This document shows, piece after piece, positions 8,468-18,900 of a DNA stretch of 64,000 nucleotides; position 1 is the stretch's first letter; each line of letters begins with the position of its first letter. The position numbers and the translations under genes are program-made. The DNA comes from G963556115 sp963678205 (GTDB taxonomy: Bacteria; Planctomycetota; SZUA-567), in the NCBI GenBank assembly GCA_963678205.1, contig OY782760.1:1674001-1738000 (forward strand). The letters are read 5' to 3'. The notes beneath the pieces were generated by a model that saw only the letters and a program-made list of their open reading frames with translations, had not been told where the DNA came from and did not search any database.

Positions 8468-8496
8468 TTGAGAGCATTATTAAATGGTGCTATAAT
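8468..8496 (+). promoter_or_regulatory. Sigma-70-type promoter for the BASS transporter gene
   Basis: TTGAGA (8468-8473), a 17-base spacer, then TATAAT (8491-8496). The predicted start leaves a leader of about 45 bases carrying an AAGTAT...ATACTT inverted repeat and the GGAGG ribosome site before the ATG at 8550. Confidence 0.7.
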
Positions 8497-8549
8497 TATT
8501 GGGTAAGTATGCTGGTTGTTAATGTATACTTGTACTTATTGGAGGTAAA

Positions 8550-9515
8550 ATGAGTATTTTGAAATGGATGCAGAAGCATCTGATTATTATGATTCCTGTT
8601 ATGATGGTTTTAGGTTTTCTTTTTGGTATGCAAAGTGATACAGCTTTTTTAAAAGCTACGATTGTACCTCTTACATTTTTGATGGTTTATCCAATGATGG
8701 TAAATCTTCAGCTTAGAAAAGTGTTTGATCATGGTGGATTAAAGGTACAGGTTATTACTCAAGTTATTAACTTTGCTGTTGTCCCTTTTGTTACCTTTGG
8801 TATTGCTATGCTGTTTTTTAGTGATACTCCATATTTGGCACTTGGCCTACTACTTACTGGGTTACTACCAACTTCTGGTATGACAATATCTTGGACAGGT
8901 ATGGCAAAGGGTAATGTTGAAGCTGCTGTGAAGATGACAGTTTTTGGGCTGCTTCTGGGTTCGTTGCTTGCCCCTGTTTATATAAAATTTTTAATGGGTA
9001 CTAGTATTGATGTTGATATGATCGGGATCTTTAAGCAGATTGTTATTATCGTATTGTTGCCTTTGATTCTAGGTAATGTAACTCAAAGAGCTATTATTGC
9101 CAAGTATGGGATGAAAAGGTATCAGCATGAAATAAAGCAGAAATTTCCTCCTTTTTCTACTCTTGGAGTTATTGGAATTGTCTTTGTCGCCATGGCATTG
9201 AAAGCAAAAGGGATTTTAGAGAAGCCGGAAATACTGATTGACATTTTAATTCCTTTGATTCTTTTATATTTGTTGAATTTTGTAATAAGTATTGTTATAG
9301 GAAAAACTTTCTTCAGGCGTGATGATGCTATTGCACTGTTATATGGAACAGTAATGCGCAACTTGTCTATAGCTCTGGCTATAGCTATGACTGCTTTTGG
9401 AAAAGAGGGATCTGATATTGCACTGGTTATTGCGCTTGGATATATAATTCAGGTGCAGTCAGCGGCATGGATTGTAAAGCTTACTACAAGAATTTATGGT
9501 GAGCATATTAATTAA
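8550..9515 (+). CDS. BASS/ACR3-superfamily membrane transporter
   Basis: 321 residues with about ten hydrophobic segments over almost the whole length, in the pattern of bile acid:sodium symporter and ACR3 proteins. The fourth-helix region reads GLLPTSGMTISWTGMAKGN. In ACR3 arsenite exporters this position carries an essential cysteine (APC-type motif); here it is Thr, so arsenite export is unlikely. GGAGG sits just before the ATG. The next gene, 45 bases on, is a CoA-disulfide reductase with rhodanese domain, suggesting that the transporter moves a sulfur compound or organic anion linked to persulfide metabolism. Substrate unknown. Confidence 0.8.
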   Translation: MSILKWMQKHLIIMIPVMMVLGFLFGMQSDTAFLKATIVPLTFLMVYPMMVNLQLRKVFDHGGLKVQVITQVINFAVVPFVTFGIAMLFFSDTPYLALGLLLTGLLPTSGMTISWTGMAKGNVEAAVKMTVFGLLLGSLLAPVYIKFLMGTSIDVDMIGIFKQIVIIVLLPLILGNVTQRAIIAKYGMKRYQHEIKQKFPPFSTLGVIGIVFVAMALKAKGILEKPEILIDILIPLILLYLLNFVISIVIGKTFFRRDDAIALLYGTVMRNLSIALAIAMTAFGKEGSDIALVIALGYIIQVQSAAWIVKLTTRIYGEHIN

Positions 9516-9560
9516 ATCAATAGTGTTGTGATTATAACATCGTTTATAGGAGGCTAAGAG

Positions 9561-11234
9561 ATGCCAAAAAAAATTGTTATTGTTGGTGGTGTGGCTGCAG
9601 GGCCAAAGGTTGCAGCAAAAATAATGCGTAATAGTCCTGATGTTCAGGTTACGGTTGTAGAAAAAGGTGAATTCCTTTCATATGCTGGGTGTGGTTTGCC
9701 ATATTATGTTTCTGGGGTAGTAAAGGAACAACAAGAACTTATGTCAACACCTGTTGGCGTGGTACGTGATGCAGCATTCTTTCAGAAAGTGAAAAACTTT
9801 ACTGCAAGAAACCATACTGAAGCAATCGCTATTAATAAAGAGAAGAAGACAATAACTATAAAATCAGAGCAAGTTGAAGAAGAACTTGCTTATGATGACT
9901 TAGTGCTCTGTACTGGAGCTTCACCTGTAATACCACCTATCCCAGGGCGTGAGCTTGAGGGGGTGTATAAGCTCCATGGTGTAGAGGATGCTGAGGGAAT
10001 TAAAGCAAAGTTGGCAGATCAGAAAGCTCTTAATTGTGTGGTTGTTGGCGGTGGTCTCATTGGTGTTGAGATGACAGAGTCGCTGGTAGCTATGGGCTGC
10101 AGAGTGACAATGGTTGAGATGCTTGATAATATCTTGCCTATTCTTGATTCTGAAATGGCAATTCTTGTTGAGAAGCACATGGAAGCAAATGGTGTGAAAG
10201 TAATGACTGGTACTAAGGTTGAAGCAATTGAAGGCTCAAGTAAAGTTGAAAAGGTCATTACAAGTAAAGGTGAAATTCCAGCTGATATGGTAATTGTTTC
10301 AATTGGGGTTAGACCAAATGTTGGTCTTGCAAAAGATGCAGGGCTTGATATTGGTGATACCGGTGCGATTATGGTAAATGGCAAGATGCAGACTTCAGAT
10401 GATTCAATATATGCTGCTGGGGACTGTGTGGAGTCTATGAATATTGTAACTGGGCAGGGCTGTTTTATACCTCTTGGATCAACTGCTAATAAGCAAGGAC
10501 GAGTTGTTGCTAATAATATCTGCGGAATTCCTGATACTTATCCAGGTGTTGTTGGAAGTTCTGTATGTAAGGTATTTGACTTTAATGTTGCGCGAACTGG
10601 TCTTACTGAGAAGCAGGCGATTGAAATGGGCTATGATGTTGAATTTTGTTTGGCTCCTGCTCCAGATAAACCTCACTTTATGCCGCAAGCGAAATTACTC
10701 TTTTTAAAGCTCATTGCTGATAAGAAGACTAAAAAATTACTGGGTGCGCAGGCTGTAGGGCTGGGTGATGCAGATAAGCGAGTAAACGTTGCAGCTATGG
10801 CACTACATACCGGTATGGATTTGGATGAGTTCGCTCAGGTTGATCTATGTTATGCGCCGCCTTATTCACCAGCGATGGACAATATTATTGCTGCTACAAA
10901 TGTTTTGCGTAATAAGCTTAATGGAATAATGACTGGTATCAAACCTGCTGAAGTTAAAGGATGGCTTGATCAGGGTAAAGACTTTACTTTCCTTGATGTA
11001 CGTTCTCCCGGTGAGTATCAGGGTATGCATATAAAAGATACTTTACATATTCCTCTCGGAGTTGTTAGAAATAGACTTGCTGAAATACCTCGTGATAAGC
11101 CGGTTGTTGCTTTCTGTAAGATTTCGCTTCGTGGTTATGAAGCAGCGCTAATGCTGCAAGCTGCTGGTTATGAGAATGTTTATGTAATGGACGGTGGAAT
11201 CTTGATGTGGATGTATGAGAAGGTCATGGGATAA
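9561..11234 (+). CDS. CoA-disulfide reductase / NADH persulfide reductase with C-terminal rhodanese domain
   Basis: 557 residues. Residues 1-440 are a pyridine nucleotide-disulfide oxidoreductase: FAD-binding IVIVGGVAAGPK at the N-terminus, the single redox cysteine Cys44 in SYAGCGLPYY, NAD-binding VVVGGGLIGVEM, and the C-terminal dimerisation domain. Residues about 455-557 are a rhodanese domain with active-site Cys519 in AFCKISLRG. Proteins of this fused type (CoADR-RHD, Npsr) reduce CoA or thiol persulfides with NAD(P)H and release sulfide. AGGAGG (9549-9554) precedes the ATG. Probably co-transcribed with the transporter, and closed by a strong terminator. Confidence 0.92.
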   Translation: MPKKIVIVGGVAAGPKVAAKIMRNSPDVQVTVVEKGEFLSYAGCGLPYYVSGVVKEQQELMSTPVGVVRDAAFFQKVKNFTARNHTEAIAINKEKKTITIKSEQVEEELAYDDLVLCTGASPVIPPIPGRELEGVYKLHGVEDAEGIKAKLADQKALNCVVVGGGLIGVEMTESLVAMGCRVTMVEMLDNILPILDSEMAILVEKHMEANGVKVMTGTKVEAIEGSSKVEKVITSKGEIPADMVIVSIGVRPNVGLAKDAGLDIGDTGAIMVNGKMQTSDDSIYAAGDCVESMNIVTGQGCFIPLGSTANKQGRVVANNICGIPDTYPGVVGSSVCKVFDFNVARTGLTEKQAIEMGYDVEFCLAPAPDKPHFMPQAKLLFLKLIADKKTKKLLGAQAVGLGDADKRVNVAAMALHTGMDLDEFAQVDLCYAPPYSPAMDNIIAATNVLRNKLNGIMTGIKPAEVKGWLDQGKDFTFLDVRSPGEYQGMHIKDTLHIPLGVVRNRLAEIPRDKPVVAFCKISLRGYEAALMLQAAGYENVYVMDGGILMWMYEKVMG

Positions 11235-11256
11235 CATTTTTGTTCAGGATATTTTT

Positions 11257-11290
11257 ATAAGTGAGGACTTTTGAATAAGTCCTCACTTAT
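11257..11290 (+). terminator. Rho-independent terminator after the CoA-disulfide reductase gene
   Basis: ATAAGTGAGGACTT (11257-11270) and its perfect complement at 11277-11290 form a 14-bp stem with a 6-base loop, followed by TTTTTAA. The T-run is on the plus-strand side only. Confidence 0.9.
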
Positions 11291-11315
11291 TTTTAATTGC
11301 TGGAGTATAATTGGA

Positions 11316-13484
11316 TTATTTATTTGACTTAGGTTCATCATAATAAGGGCTGATTGCTTTTGCCGCTTCTATCCCAGAGATAGTTGTTGTAGATTTGTTT
11401 TGTGAAGAATCGCTAATTTTTGATTCTTCTTTTTTAGAGTTGTCTTCATTCTCTAGGTGTAATGTCTGAGTAGGGTACGCAAACTTTACATCTAATTTTT
11501 TTGCAAGCAGTATTATCTGAGAGTTTATCTCTTCTCTAGCTTTGAGTTCTTCAAGTTTGCCATTGTTCTTAAAAAATATACTCATATAAATTTGCAGAGA
11601 ACCAGCTGCAAATTCATTGAAGAAAACCTGGATGTTGTCCTTTTTCGTTCTTGGATCTAGGTACGCTATTTCTGCAATTCCTCTAGTGAATTCCTTGATT
11701 TTTGATATATCAGTATTATAAACAATATCTAGTGAAGTCTTATACCTGCGCCATTGTCTCATGCTTGTATTTTCAACAGATGATGATATAAACATTCTGT
11801 TAGGAACAGTAACAATTGAATTGTCGAAGGTTCTGATTCTGGTGCTTCTTACACTTACTTGTTCAATTGTTCCTTCTATATAGTTGATTTTTATAACATC
11901 ACCGTTGTTAAACTGACGGTCAATAATAATCATTATAGAACCGAAGAAATTTTCCATTGTATCTTTTCCAGCAAGAGCTACGGCAAAACCGCCAATACCA
12001 AGAGCTGCAAGGAAATTCTTGGTGTTTATGCCAAGTATACCACATATGTATAAGGCAGCTGCAATAATGATGGCAAGTTTTAGCAATTTACCAATAACAC
12101 TAGTAATAATATGTAAAGCTGTGTCAAATTTGTTAGAAGCTATATTTGTTACAGAATCTATTATTCTGCATATTAGAAGACCTATAGCAAAACACAGTAC
12201 AATATTTAAGGCAATAACTGTGTAAGAAATAATATGAGGGTTTGCTGTAATCTCAACAAATCCTTCAAGCCAGATAAAAGCAATTATGCTGATTTGAAGA
12301 GGTAGTATAAAACGTTTATTATTATTGTTTTCAGTGGTTATAGAGAGTTTTTTAAGAATTAAATTCAATATTGGAAGAACTATAATTTTAATTAAAGGCG
12401 CAACAATAAAGCTTGAAAGCAGTAGAATTATGGTAGTAGGGTATTTCCATAAGTTAAAGCCTAAGAATTTTTTTTCTAAGTAAGGCATATGTATTTGAAA
12501 GAAGTCATCCATAATTACATGGAGTGGACGGAATCTAATATTATATTCATTTATCTCTTTTACCATGCCCATTTTCATATACGAGTCATATGTACCGCTA
12601 ATGCTGTTTATACCAGTGTATTGGATTTTCCAAGCCTTTTTCTTGGTTATAGGATCTGTTACGATATTCATACCAAGCATACCAAAGTCAGGGTCTAAAA
12701 GCAGTATAACATTGCCATCATAAAGTGGGCTATTAGATAAACTTTCTGGTTTTATAGGGGATGCATATCGAAGAATTCTAAATGTTTGAATTGCCCAGGT
12801 AGGTCCAAGCTCTTGTGCCACCATAGGGTCAAAATGCGAAAGGTCCAGCGCTTTTATCGCATCTTCTATTGTAAAGCCAAATTGTTCTCGTATACCAAAA
12901 GTAAATGTGTAAGCGGTGTTAAGAGGCGAAGACAGGTCTGGAATAAAATCATCAGCATGCTCATTTAGATTTGCTTTGATATTTTCAAGGTGCTTCATTG
13001 CTGAATCAAATCCTTGAGTTGAAAAGTTATCTTTTGAGAAGATCCAACCAAATTTATCCGTATAAAAAAAGGATATTTGAATTGAAGAATTGCTATCTCC
13101 TAATTCAATAATTTCAGTTTTACCCTCTTTTTTAACAGTATCTAGCTTGTCTAAGGTATAGTTTACAGATTGTAGAAGTAGAAAAAGTTCTTGTGCCTGT
13201 TTAAGTAATAAATCTTTTTGAGTTGCCTGTTTTTTGTTGGTATCTTGTTCGATAAAATTTAGTGCTTTTGCAAGAGACTTTGTATTGCCACCTTTACCTG
13301 TACCGGCAAACATAAGTTTGGTGAATTCCTCAATCGTTTCTGCAGGGGTTTCGTTTTTTTGAATTTTATTATTAGTAATTTTTGGTTTGTCTGGAGTATT
13401 TGTAGAGTATAAAAAGATAACTATGCATATAGTAGCAATAAATATTGTCAGAATAATAGTTATGAGTTTGTTTATCTTTATCAT
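11316..13484 (-). CDS. MscS-family mechanosensitive channel with extra N-terminal domain
   Basis: 722 residues. The MscS core lies in the second half: the pore-lining helix (ALGIGGFAVALAGKDTMENF), then the beta-domain GDVIKINYIEGTIEQVSVRS with TRIRTFDNSIVTVPN, and an alpha/beta C-terminal cage. About five membrane helices precede the pore helix. An N-terminal signal-anchor and about 300 extra residues face the periplasm, as in larger MscS paralogues. It releases osmolytes on hypo-osmotic shock. The Ser/Lys-rich C-terminal tail (residues about 690-722) is a local addition. Divergent from the response-regulator gene. Confidence 0.9.
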   Translation of the reverse strand: MIKINKLITIILTIFIATICIVIFLYSTNTPDKPKITNNKIQKNETPAETIEEFTKLMFAGTGKGGNTKSLAKALNFIEQDTNKKQATQKDLLLKQAQELFLLLQSVNYTLDKLDTVKKEGKTEIIELGDSNSSIQISFFYTDKFGWIFSKDNFSTQGFDSAMKHLENIKANLNEHADDFIPDLSSPLNTAYTFTFGIREQFGFTIEDAIKALDLSHFDPMVAQELGPTWAIQTFRILRYASPIKPESLSNSPLYDGNVILLLDPDFGMLGMNIVTDPITKKKAWKIQYTGINSISGTYDSYMKMGMVKEINEYNIRFRPLHVIMDDFFQIHMPYLEKKFLGFNLWKYPTTIILLLSSFIVAPLIKIIVLPILNLILKKLSITTENNNNKRFILPLQISIIAFIWLEGFVEITANPHIISYTVIALNIVLCFAIGLLICRIIDSVTNIASNKFDTALHIITSVIGKLLKLAIIIAAALYICGILGINTKNFLAALGIGGFAVALAGKDTMENFFGSIMIIIDRQFNNGDVIKINYIEGTIEQVSVRSTRIRTFDNSIVTVPNRMFISSSVENTSMRQWRRYKTSLDIVYNTDISKIKEFTRGIAEIAYLDPRTKKDNIQVFFNEFAAGSLQIYMSIFFKNNGKLEELKAREEINSQIILLAKKLDVKFAYPTQTLHLENEDNSKKEESKISDSSQNKSTTTISGIEAAKAISPYYDEPKSNK

Positions 13485-13825
13485 ATTCGATCCTTTGAGT
13501 AGCTAGTGATTTTATCAAATTTATAAAATTACCAATAAATATAATTATGAAATAATTTTTGCAAAGCCAAGAAAGTTAAAGGCTTTTTAGCGATATCATT
13601 TTTTAACACACTTTAAGTAATAAAAGAATTATAAGTAAAATAAATTATTAAATATACACAGTATGTATTTTTTTGCTATAATATTATAATTTGATATTTG
13701 ATGATTAGAAATAGGTTTAGGCTTATTTGGGGGATTTGGTAAATTTCTTCTTTATTTGTTGTTAAAAATTATAAAAAGTGTAAAATTATGGACGTTATTT
13801 GTTTTGAATAAGTAATTATATACCA
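13485..13825. other. Divergent intergenic region
   Basis: 341 bases of very AT-rich DNA between the divergent MscS-like and REC-PP2C genes. A TATAAT hexamer at 13677-13682 could be a -10 element for the rightward gene, but no good -35 precedes it. Nothing else was identified. Confidence 0.5.
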
Positions 13826-14998
13826 ATGAAAGTTGATGTTTTGTCTAACCAAGAACTTCCAAAAATTTTAATTGTAGATGATACAAAATTAAACCAGAAG
13901 ATACTGCAGAGTGCTCTTGGGGATGACTATGCTGTAACTGTTGCGACAAACTCTCTTTCTGCTTTTAGGTCAATAGAAAAAGAAAAACCAGATCTTATCC
14001 TCCTAGATATTATAATGCCAGGTTTAGACGGCTATGAGGTATGCAGTATTTTAAAAGAAGATAAAGCTACTGCTGGTATTCCAATTATATTTATTACCGG
14101 TCTTACTGATATTAAAGCTAAATCTAGGGGGTTTGCAGCTGGAGCTGTGGACTATATTACAAAACCGTTTGAGGTTCTTGAAGTAAAAGCTAGAGTGAAT
14201 AATCATATTTGTATGCAGCGAAGTATGCAGGAGCTTAAAAGAGCTCATGACGCACTTGATGTACAACGAAAGAGAATGCAGCTTGAACTGGATTTGGGTA
14301 AAAAAATTCAGTCTGATATGCTTCCTACAATTTACCCAACGAGTGATAAATTTGATATTTCTGCCTTTTTGAAGCCGGCAAAAGAACTTGGGGGAGATTT
14401 TTATGATTTCTTTTTTATTGACGATGATCATTTATGCTTTTGCGTTGGTGATGTCTCAGGCAAAGGGGTGCCCGCGGCGTTATTTATGGCTGTAAGTAAA
14501 ACATTGATAAAGTCTTATTCGCATAGTGAATTATCGCCATCAAAGATTTTAAATTCTGTCAATACTGAGTTGAGTACGGATAATCAATTGATGATGTTTG
14601 TCTCACTATTTATCGGCATTCTCAATGTGTCTACTGGAGAGTTGAAATTTTCTAATGGTGGGCATAATGCTCCGTTCTGGGTAAAAAACAATCAGGCTGT
14701 TTCAGAAATAAAGGTCAGACATGGGATGGTTTTAGGATATTCCCGCACTCAGGAGTATAAAGAAGACTGTATTATACTTGGAACTGGTGATAGTTTTGTG
14801 TTGTACTCTGACGGTATTACAGAAGCTGTCAATACAGCTGGTGCGATGTATGGCGAGGAAAAATTGGCCTCTTCGTTGGCGTTGAGTGCTGATTCTGCTA
14901 AAGTGGTGGTTGGTAATATTCTGTCTTGCCTTGAAGACTTTGTTACTAATGAGCAGCAGGCAGATGATATTACAGTACTAGCTGTTAAATATAATTAA
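13826..14998 (+). CDS. Response regulator with PP2C/SpoIIE-type phosphatase output (RsbU-like)
   Basis: 390 residues. Residues 12-130 form a receiver domain (ILIVDDTKLNQK, phosphoacceptor Asp61 in LILLDIIMPGLDG, conserved Lys in DYITKPF). A helical linker leads to a SpoIIE/PP2C phosphatase (about 165-390) with the metal-binding signatures LGGDFYDF, GDVSGKGVPAALFM, FSNGGHNAPF, LYSDGITEA and QQADDITVLAVK. Such proteins dephosphorylate anti-sigma-factor antagonists in partner-switching pathways when phosphorylated by a histidine kinase. No cognate kinase or antagonist is in the window. No Shine-Dalgarno is visible before the ATG. Confidence 0.93.
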   Translation: MKVDVLSNQELPKILIVDDTKLNQKILQSALGDDYAVTVATNSLSAFRSIEKEKPDLILLDIIMPGLDGYEVCSILKEDKATAGIPIIFITGLTDIKAKSRGFAAGAVDYITKPFEVLEVKARVNNHICMQRSMQELKRAHDALDVQRKRMQLELDLGKKIQSDMLPTIYPTSDKFDISAFLKPAKELGGDFYDFFFIDDDHLCFCVGDVSGKGVPAALFMAVSKTLIKSYSHSELSPSKILNSVNTELSTDNQLMMFVSLFIGILNVSTGELKFSNGGHNAPFWVKNNQAVSEIKVRHGMVLGYSRTQEYKEDCIILGTGDSFVLYSDGITEAVNTAGAMYGEEKLASSLALSADSAKVVVGNILSCLEDFVTNEQQADDITVLAVKYN

Positions 14999-15120
14999 TA
15001 AATACCTTTACATTTATTAATTAATTATTTTTTCAGTTCATGAGAATTTATCTTATTTCCATAATTAATATTAGCTAGTTGTACCACGACTACAGAATAA
15101 TGTGAGACATATATTTATAA

Positions 15121-15149
15121 AACTCCATTCATTGCTTTGAATAGGAGTT
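15121..15149 (+). terminator. Possible terminator of the REC-PP2C gene
   Basis: AACTCCATTCA pairs with TGAATAGGAGTT with one bulged A around a TTGCTT loop, followed by GTTTTATCT. It lies about 120 bases after the stop codon, further than usual. Confidence 0.5.
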
Positions 15150-15348
15150 GTTTTATCTCTATTTTATATAGCTGGAAGTGGTTCAGAATATGTATTTTAT
15201 TAAATATAAATATGCTATTGCTAATTAATAATGGCAATTGTTATATTATTAAATAAATTTTGAGTTTAACTCATTCTTTTTGGTGTATTTGGGTGGGGGA
15301 GGAGAGTAATAGGAAATTTAATACTGTATTGTTATGGAATTAAATAAA

Positions 15349-15385
15349 AAAACCTGTAAGCCCTTTTATAGGATTTACAGGTTTT
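15349..15385 (-). terminator. Terminator of the tRNA-Val gene
   Basis: On the minus strand AAAACCTGTAA and TTACAGGTTTT form an 11-bp stem followed by a T-run (the A-run at 15344-15350 on the plus strand). It lies just downstream of the tRNA 3' end. Confidence 0.85.
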
Positions 15386-15391
15386 AAATTT

Positions 15392-15468
15392 TGGTGGGCA
15401 TTACAGGACTCGAACCTGTGACCCCCTGCTTGTAAGGCAGGTGCTCTAGCCAACTGAGCTAAACGCCC
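15392..15468 (-). tRNA. tRNA-Val(UAC)
   Basis: Read on the minus strand: acceptor GGGCGTT pairs with AATGCCC; D-arm GCTC...GAGC; anticodon stem CCTGC/GCAGG with loop CTTACAA, giving anticodon TAC (reads GUA); T-arm ACAGG-TTCGAGT-CCTGT; discriminator A and an encoded CCA end. 77 nt with all arms intact. It is a single-gene unit with its own terminator. Confidence 0.97.
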
Positions 15469-15944
15469 TTTTTTATTATTAACTGCGTTTGACTTTTAAA
15501 AATATATGGATTTTGCTTCTTATGTAAAGAGTATTTTTTAAAAAGTATAAAAAATATTTTTACTGTTGTGTTCGTTTGTGGGTTTTTATTTTTGGGGCTT
15601 TCTTGTAACTTATTAATAACTATTGTGTTGTGTGTTTGTAGTGTAAAGTAATGATCTTTTGTACATTGTATTATATTTCTATTTGTCGGGTTGGTTAAAT
15701 GATATAATTGGCAAAAATTTTATTAGAATATAATTTGAAATTATATTCTCAAGTGATTTGGGGAAGGTAGCTTGAATTAAATAAATAAGATTAGTGCGCG
15801 CTTTTGGGTTTTTATCGGGAAATAACTGTTTAAATTATGCCTATGAGTGCTTGAAATGACATGCACTCTGAGTATAATTTGCTCTCGATTTAGTTTTGTA
15901 TTTGTAAATTTATTGTTTTATTTGTTTTAAAAGGGATTGCAACT
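15469..15944. other. ileS upstream region
   Basis: 476 bases without a gene. A hairpin with GAGTGC (15845-15850) and GCACTC (15863-15868) lies about 75 bases before the ileS ATG. I looked for the T-box signature that often regulates ileS and did not find it. The tRNA-Val promoter should lie at the left end on the minus strand. Confidence 0.5.
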
Positions 15945-18900
15945 ATGTCTCAGAAACTTGAAAAATTTGACCTGAAACTTAACTCACTTGATATAAAGAA
16001 AATTCAAGATGAGATTATTGAGTTCTGGGATAAAGAGAAAATCTTTGAAAAGTCTGTTAAGGCAAACAAACAGGATGAGGCAACATTCTACGATGGGCCT
16101 CCATTCCCAACTGGTAAACCACACCATGGTACAGTCCTGGTCTCATTTTTAAAAGATATGCTTGCACGATATATTACTATGCAAGGTAAGAGTGTGCCGC
16201 GTCGCTGGGGGTGGGATTGTCATGGACTTCCAATTGAAACTCAAGCTGAGAAGCTGCTGGGAATCACTAATAAATGTGAGATTGAAGAGCGTATTGGTAT
16301 TGCTGAATTTAATGATGCCTGTGCAAATATAGTCTCACAGAATAATGATACCTGGAAAGAATATATTACAGCAATGGCTCGCTGGGTAGACTATGATGAT
16401 CAGTATAAAACTTTGGACACTTCGTATATGGAAAGTGTTATTTGGGTTTTTAAAGAGTGCTATGAGAAGGGGCTGATTTATCAGGACTATAGAGTAGTTC
16501 CATATTGCTGTCGTTGTGAAACGTCTTTGTCGATCTCTGATACTCGTGAGTCTGATTCGACACGGCCTCGCCAGGATCCTTCAGTTACAATACGTTTTAA
16601 AGCTGATAAAGAGCGCAATGGTAAACCTACGTATTTTCTTGCTTGGACAACTACTCCGTGGACCCTGTCTTCTAATCTAGCTCTTGCTGTCGGGTCTGAA
16701 CTCGACTATGTTATCCTTGAAGGTGAAGACTATTGCTATATTCTTAGTCAGGAAGCTTCTGGGCGTCTTGCAGGAGTGATTGGTGATGAATGGCTCAGCA
16801 CTACTGTTGTAAAGGGCTCTGAGTTCATTGATGAAACTTACGAACCGATATATCCGTATTTTGCTGAGCGTAAAGATGGCGGTGCTTTCAGGGTACTTGG
16901 TGTTGACTATGTTGAACTTGGTGAAGGTACAGGCATCGTCCATACTGCTCCTGGGTTTGGTGAAGAGGACTATTGGGCATGTCGTTCAGCTAAAATTGAC
17001 ATTCTATGCCCAGTTGACGATCAGGGTTGTTATATTCCTGAAGTAACAGATTATGCTGGCCGTAAAGTATTGGATTGTAATAGTGATATTATTCGACAAC
17101 TCAAAGATGAGGGTAAGCTTATTGATCACCGTACTATTGAGCATAATTATCCACACTGCTGGCGTTGTCGTGAGCCATTGGTTTATAAAGCTATGACTGC
17201 ATGGTATTTTTCTATTGAGAAGATCAAGGACAAACTGATTGAGCAGAATCAAAATATCAACTGGGTTCCTTCTGAAATCAGAGATGGCCGTTTTGGCAAG
17301 TGGCTTGATAATGCCCGCGACTGGAATATATCGCGTAACCGCTACTGGAGTACTCCTTTCCCAATTTGGGAGTGTGATTCATGTAATAATCGAAAAGTCT
17401 TCGGAAGTATCAAAGAGATTGAAGAGGCAGGTGGTATTCAGGTTACTGATCTGCATCGTCAGTATCTTGATAAGGTAGAGTTTGCGTGTGAGTGTGGTGG
17501 AAAATATCAGCGTATTCCTGATGTTTTAGATTGTTGGTTTGAGTCTGGTTCTATGCCATATGCTCAGTGTCATTATCCATTTGATAATAAGGAATGGTTT
17601 GAAGAGCACTTTCCAGCTGACTTTATTGTTGAGTATACAGGACAGGTTCGCTGCTGGTTTTACTATCTGCATGTACTTGCTGTTGCGTTGTTTGAGAGAC
17701 CGGCATTTAAAAACTGTGTTGTTCATGGTACTGTGCTAGCCAAGGATGGTAAGAAGTTATCTAAGTCTTCTAAAAATTATGAAGATCCACTAGGGCTTAT
17801 GGATAAATTCGGTACGGATGCTTTCCGTATGTATATGTTTAATTCTAATGCTGCGCTTATGGGTGACTTGTTGTTCGATGATGCGGGAATTAAAGTATCA
17901 TACCAGAAACTTGTTTCTCCGCTTTGGAATGCGTGCTCTTTCTTTACAACTTATGCTAATATCGATGGCTATAAGCCAGGTATGCCTGTAAAACCTGAGC
18001 CTAAGAATTCTCTTGATATCTGGATCTTATCTCGTTTATACACGGTTGAAAAATCTATCAAAGCATCAATGGACGCGTATATCGTCGATCAGTATGTTGC
18101 TCCGCTTTTAGAACTTATGGATGATCTTACCAATTGGTATATCCGCCGTTCTCGCCGTCGTTTTTGGGGAAGCGGTATGAGTGAGGATAAGTCACAGGCT
18201 TTTAGTACACTTCATTATGTACTTGTGCGTCTATGTGAGCTTCTTGCTACTGGTGCACCAATAATCTCTGAATACTTGTTCAAAGTTCTTACTGGTGAGG
18301 AATCAGTGCATCTTGTAATGTGGCCTGATATTCCTGGTGAATTTGAAAATATGGAGTTGATGGAAAAAACGCGCGTTGCTCGTAAGGTTATTAATATGGC
18401 GCTTTCACTTCGACGTCAGTGTAAAATTAAGAATCGTCAACCGCTGTCTCGTCTTGATGTTGTGTTGCCATCTGGTATTCCTGCAGATTATGTGAAGCAA
18501 GATATTGATATTATTGAGGAAGAGCTCAATATTAAAAATGTGGTTGTTCTGACCGATCCTTCAGAGATTGCAACTGTTGAGTATCTACCAAACTTCAAGA
18601 CTCTTGGTCCTAAGTTTGGCAAACATATGAAGAGCATTGCTGCAACTGTTAAGCAGGGTAGCTTTACTCAGAATGATGATGGCACTTCTACCGTTGAAAT
18701 TGGTGGAGAGGTATTTACTCTTGATAAAGGTGATGTTGTTATTCAGTATAAGGCTCGTGAAGGGGCCGCTGTTGTGAGTGATGCTGGTTTTGTTGTTGGT
18801 ATGGATACAACGATTACGCCAGAGTTAGAACGCGAAGGAATGGCTCGTGAGATTATACGTCATATTCAGGAAATGCGTAAAGAGCAGCAGTATGAGGTGT

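Larger units (their letters stand above)
7633..8549. other. Long intergenic region with a broken ORF, operator and promoters
   Basis: The 900-base gap contains a frameshifted ORF (7784-8028), a strong terminator (8181-8215), a promoter with an overlapping dyad (8273-8312), a second terminator (8434-8458) and a good promoter for the next gene (8468-8496). No intact gene was found. flgK and flgL, often next in this operon order, are absent here. Confidence 0.6.
14999..15391. other. Intergenic region with two hairpins
   Basis: Contains the imperfect terminator-like hairpin at 15121-15149 and the minus-strand tRNA terminator at 15349-15385. No coding sequence was recognised. Confidence 0.5.

Noticed and set aside
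8550..9515. Arsenite exporter ACR3 assignment
   Set aside because: The essential fourth-helix cysteine is Thr and no arsR or arsC is nearby.
15469..15944. T-box riboswitch upstream of ileS
   Set aside because: The conserved T-box sequence and its antiterminator were not found; only a small hairpin is present.
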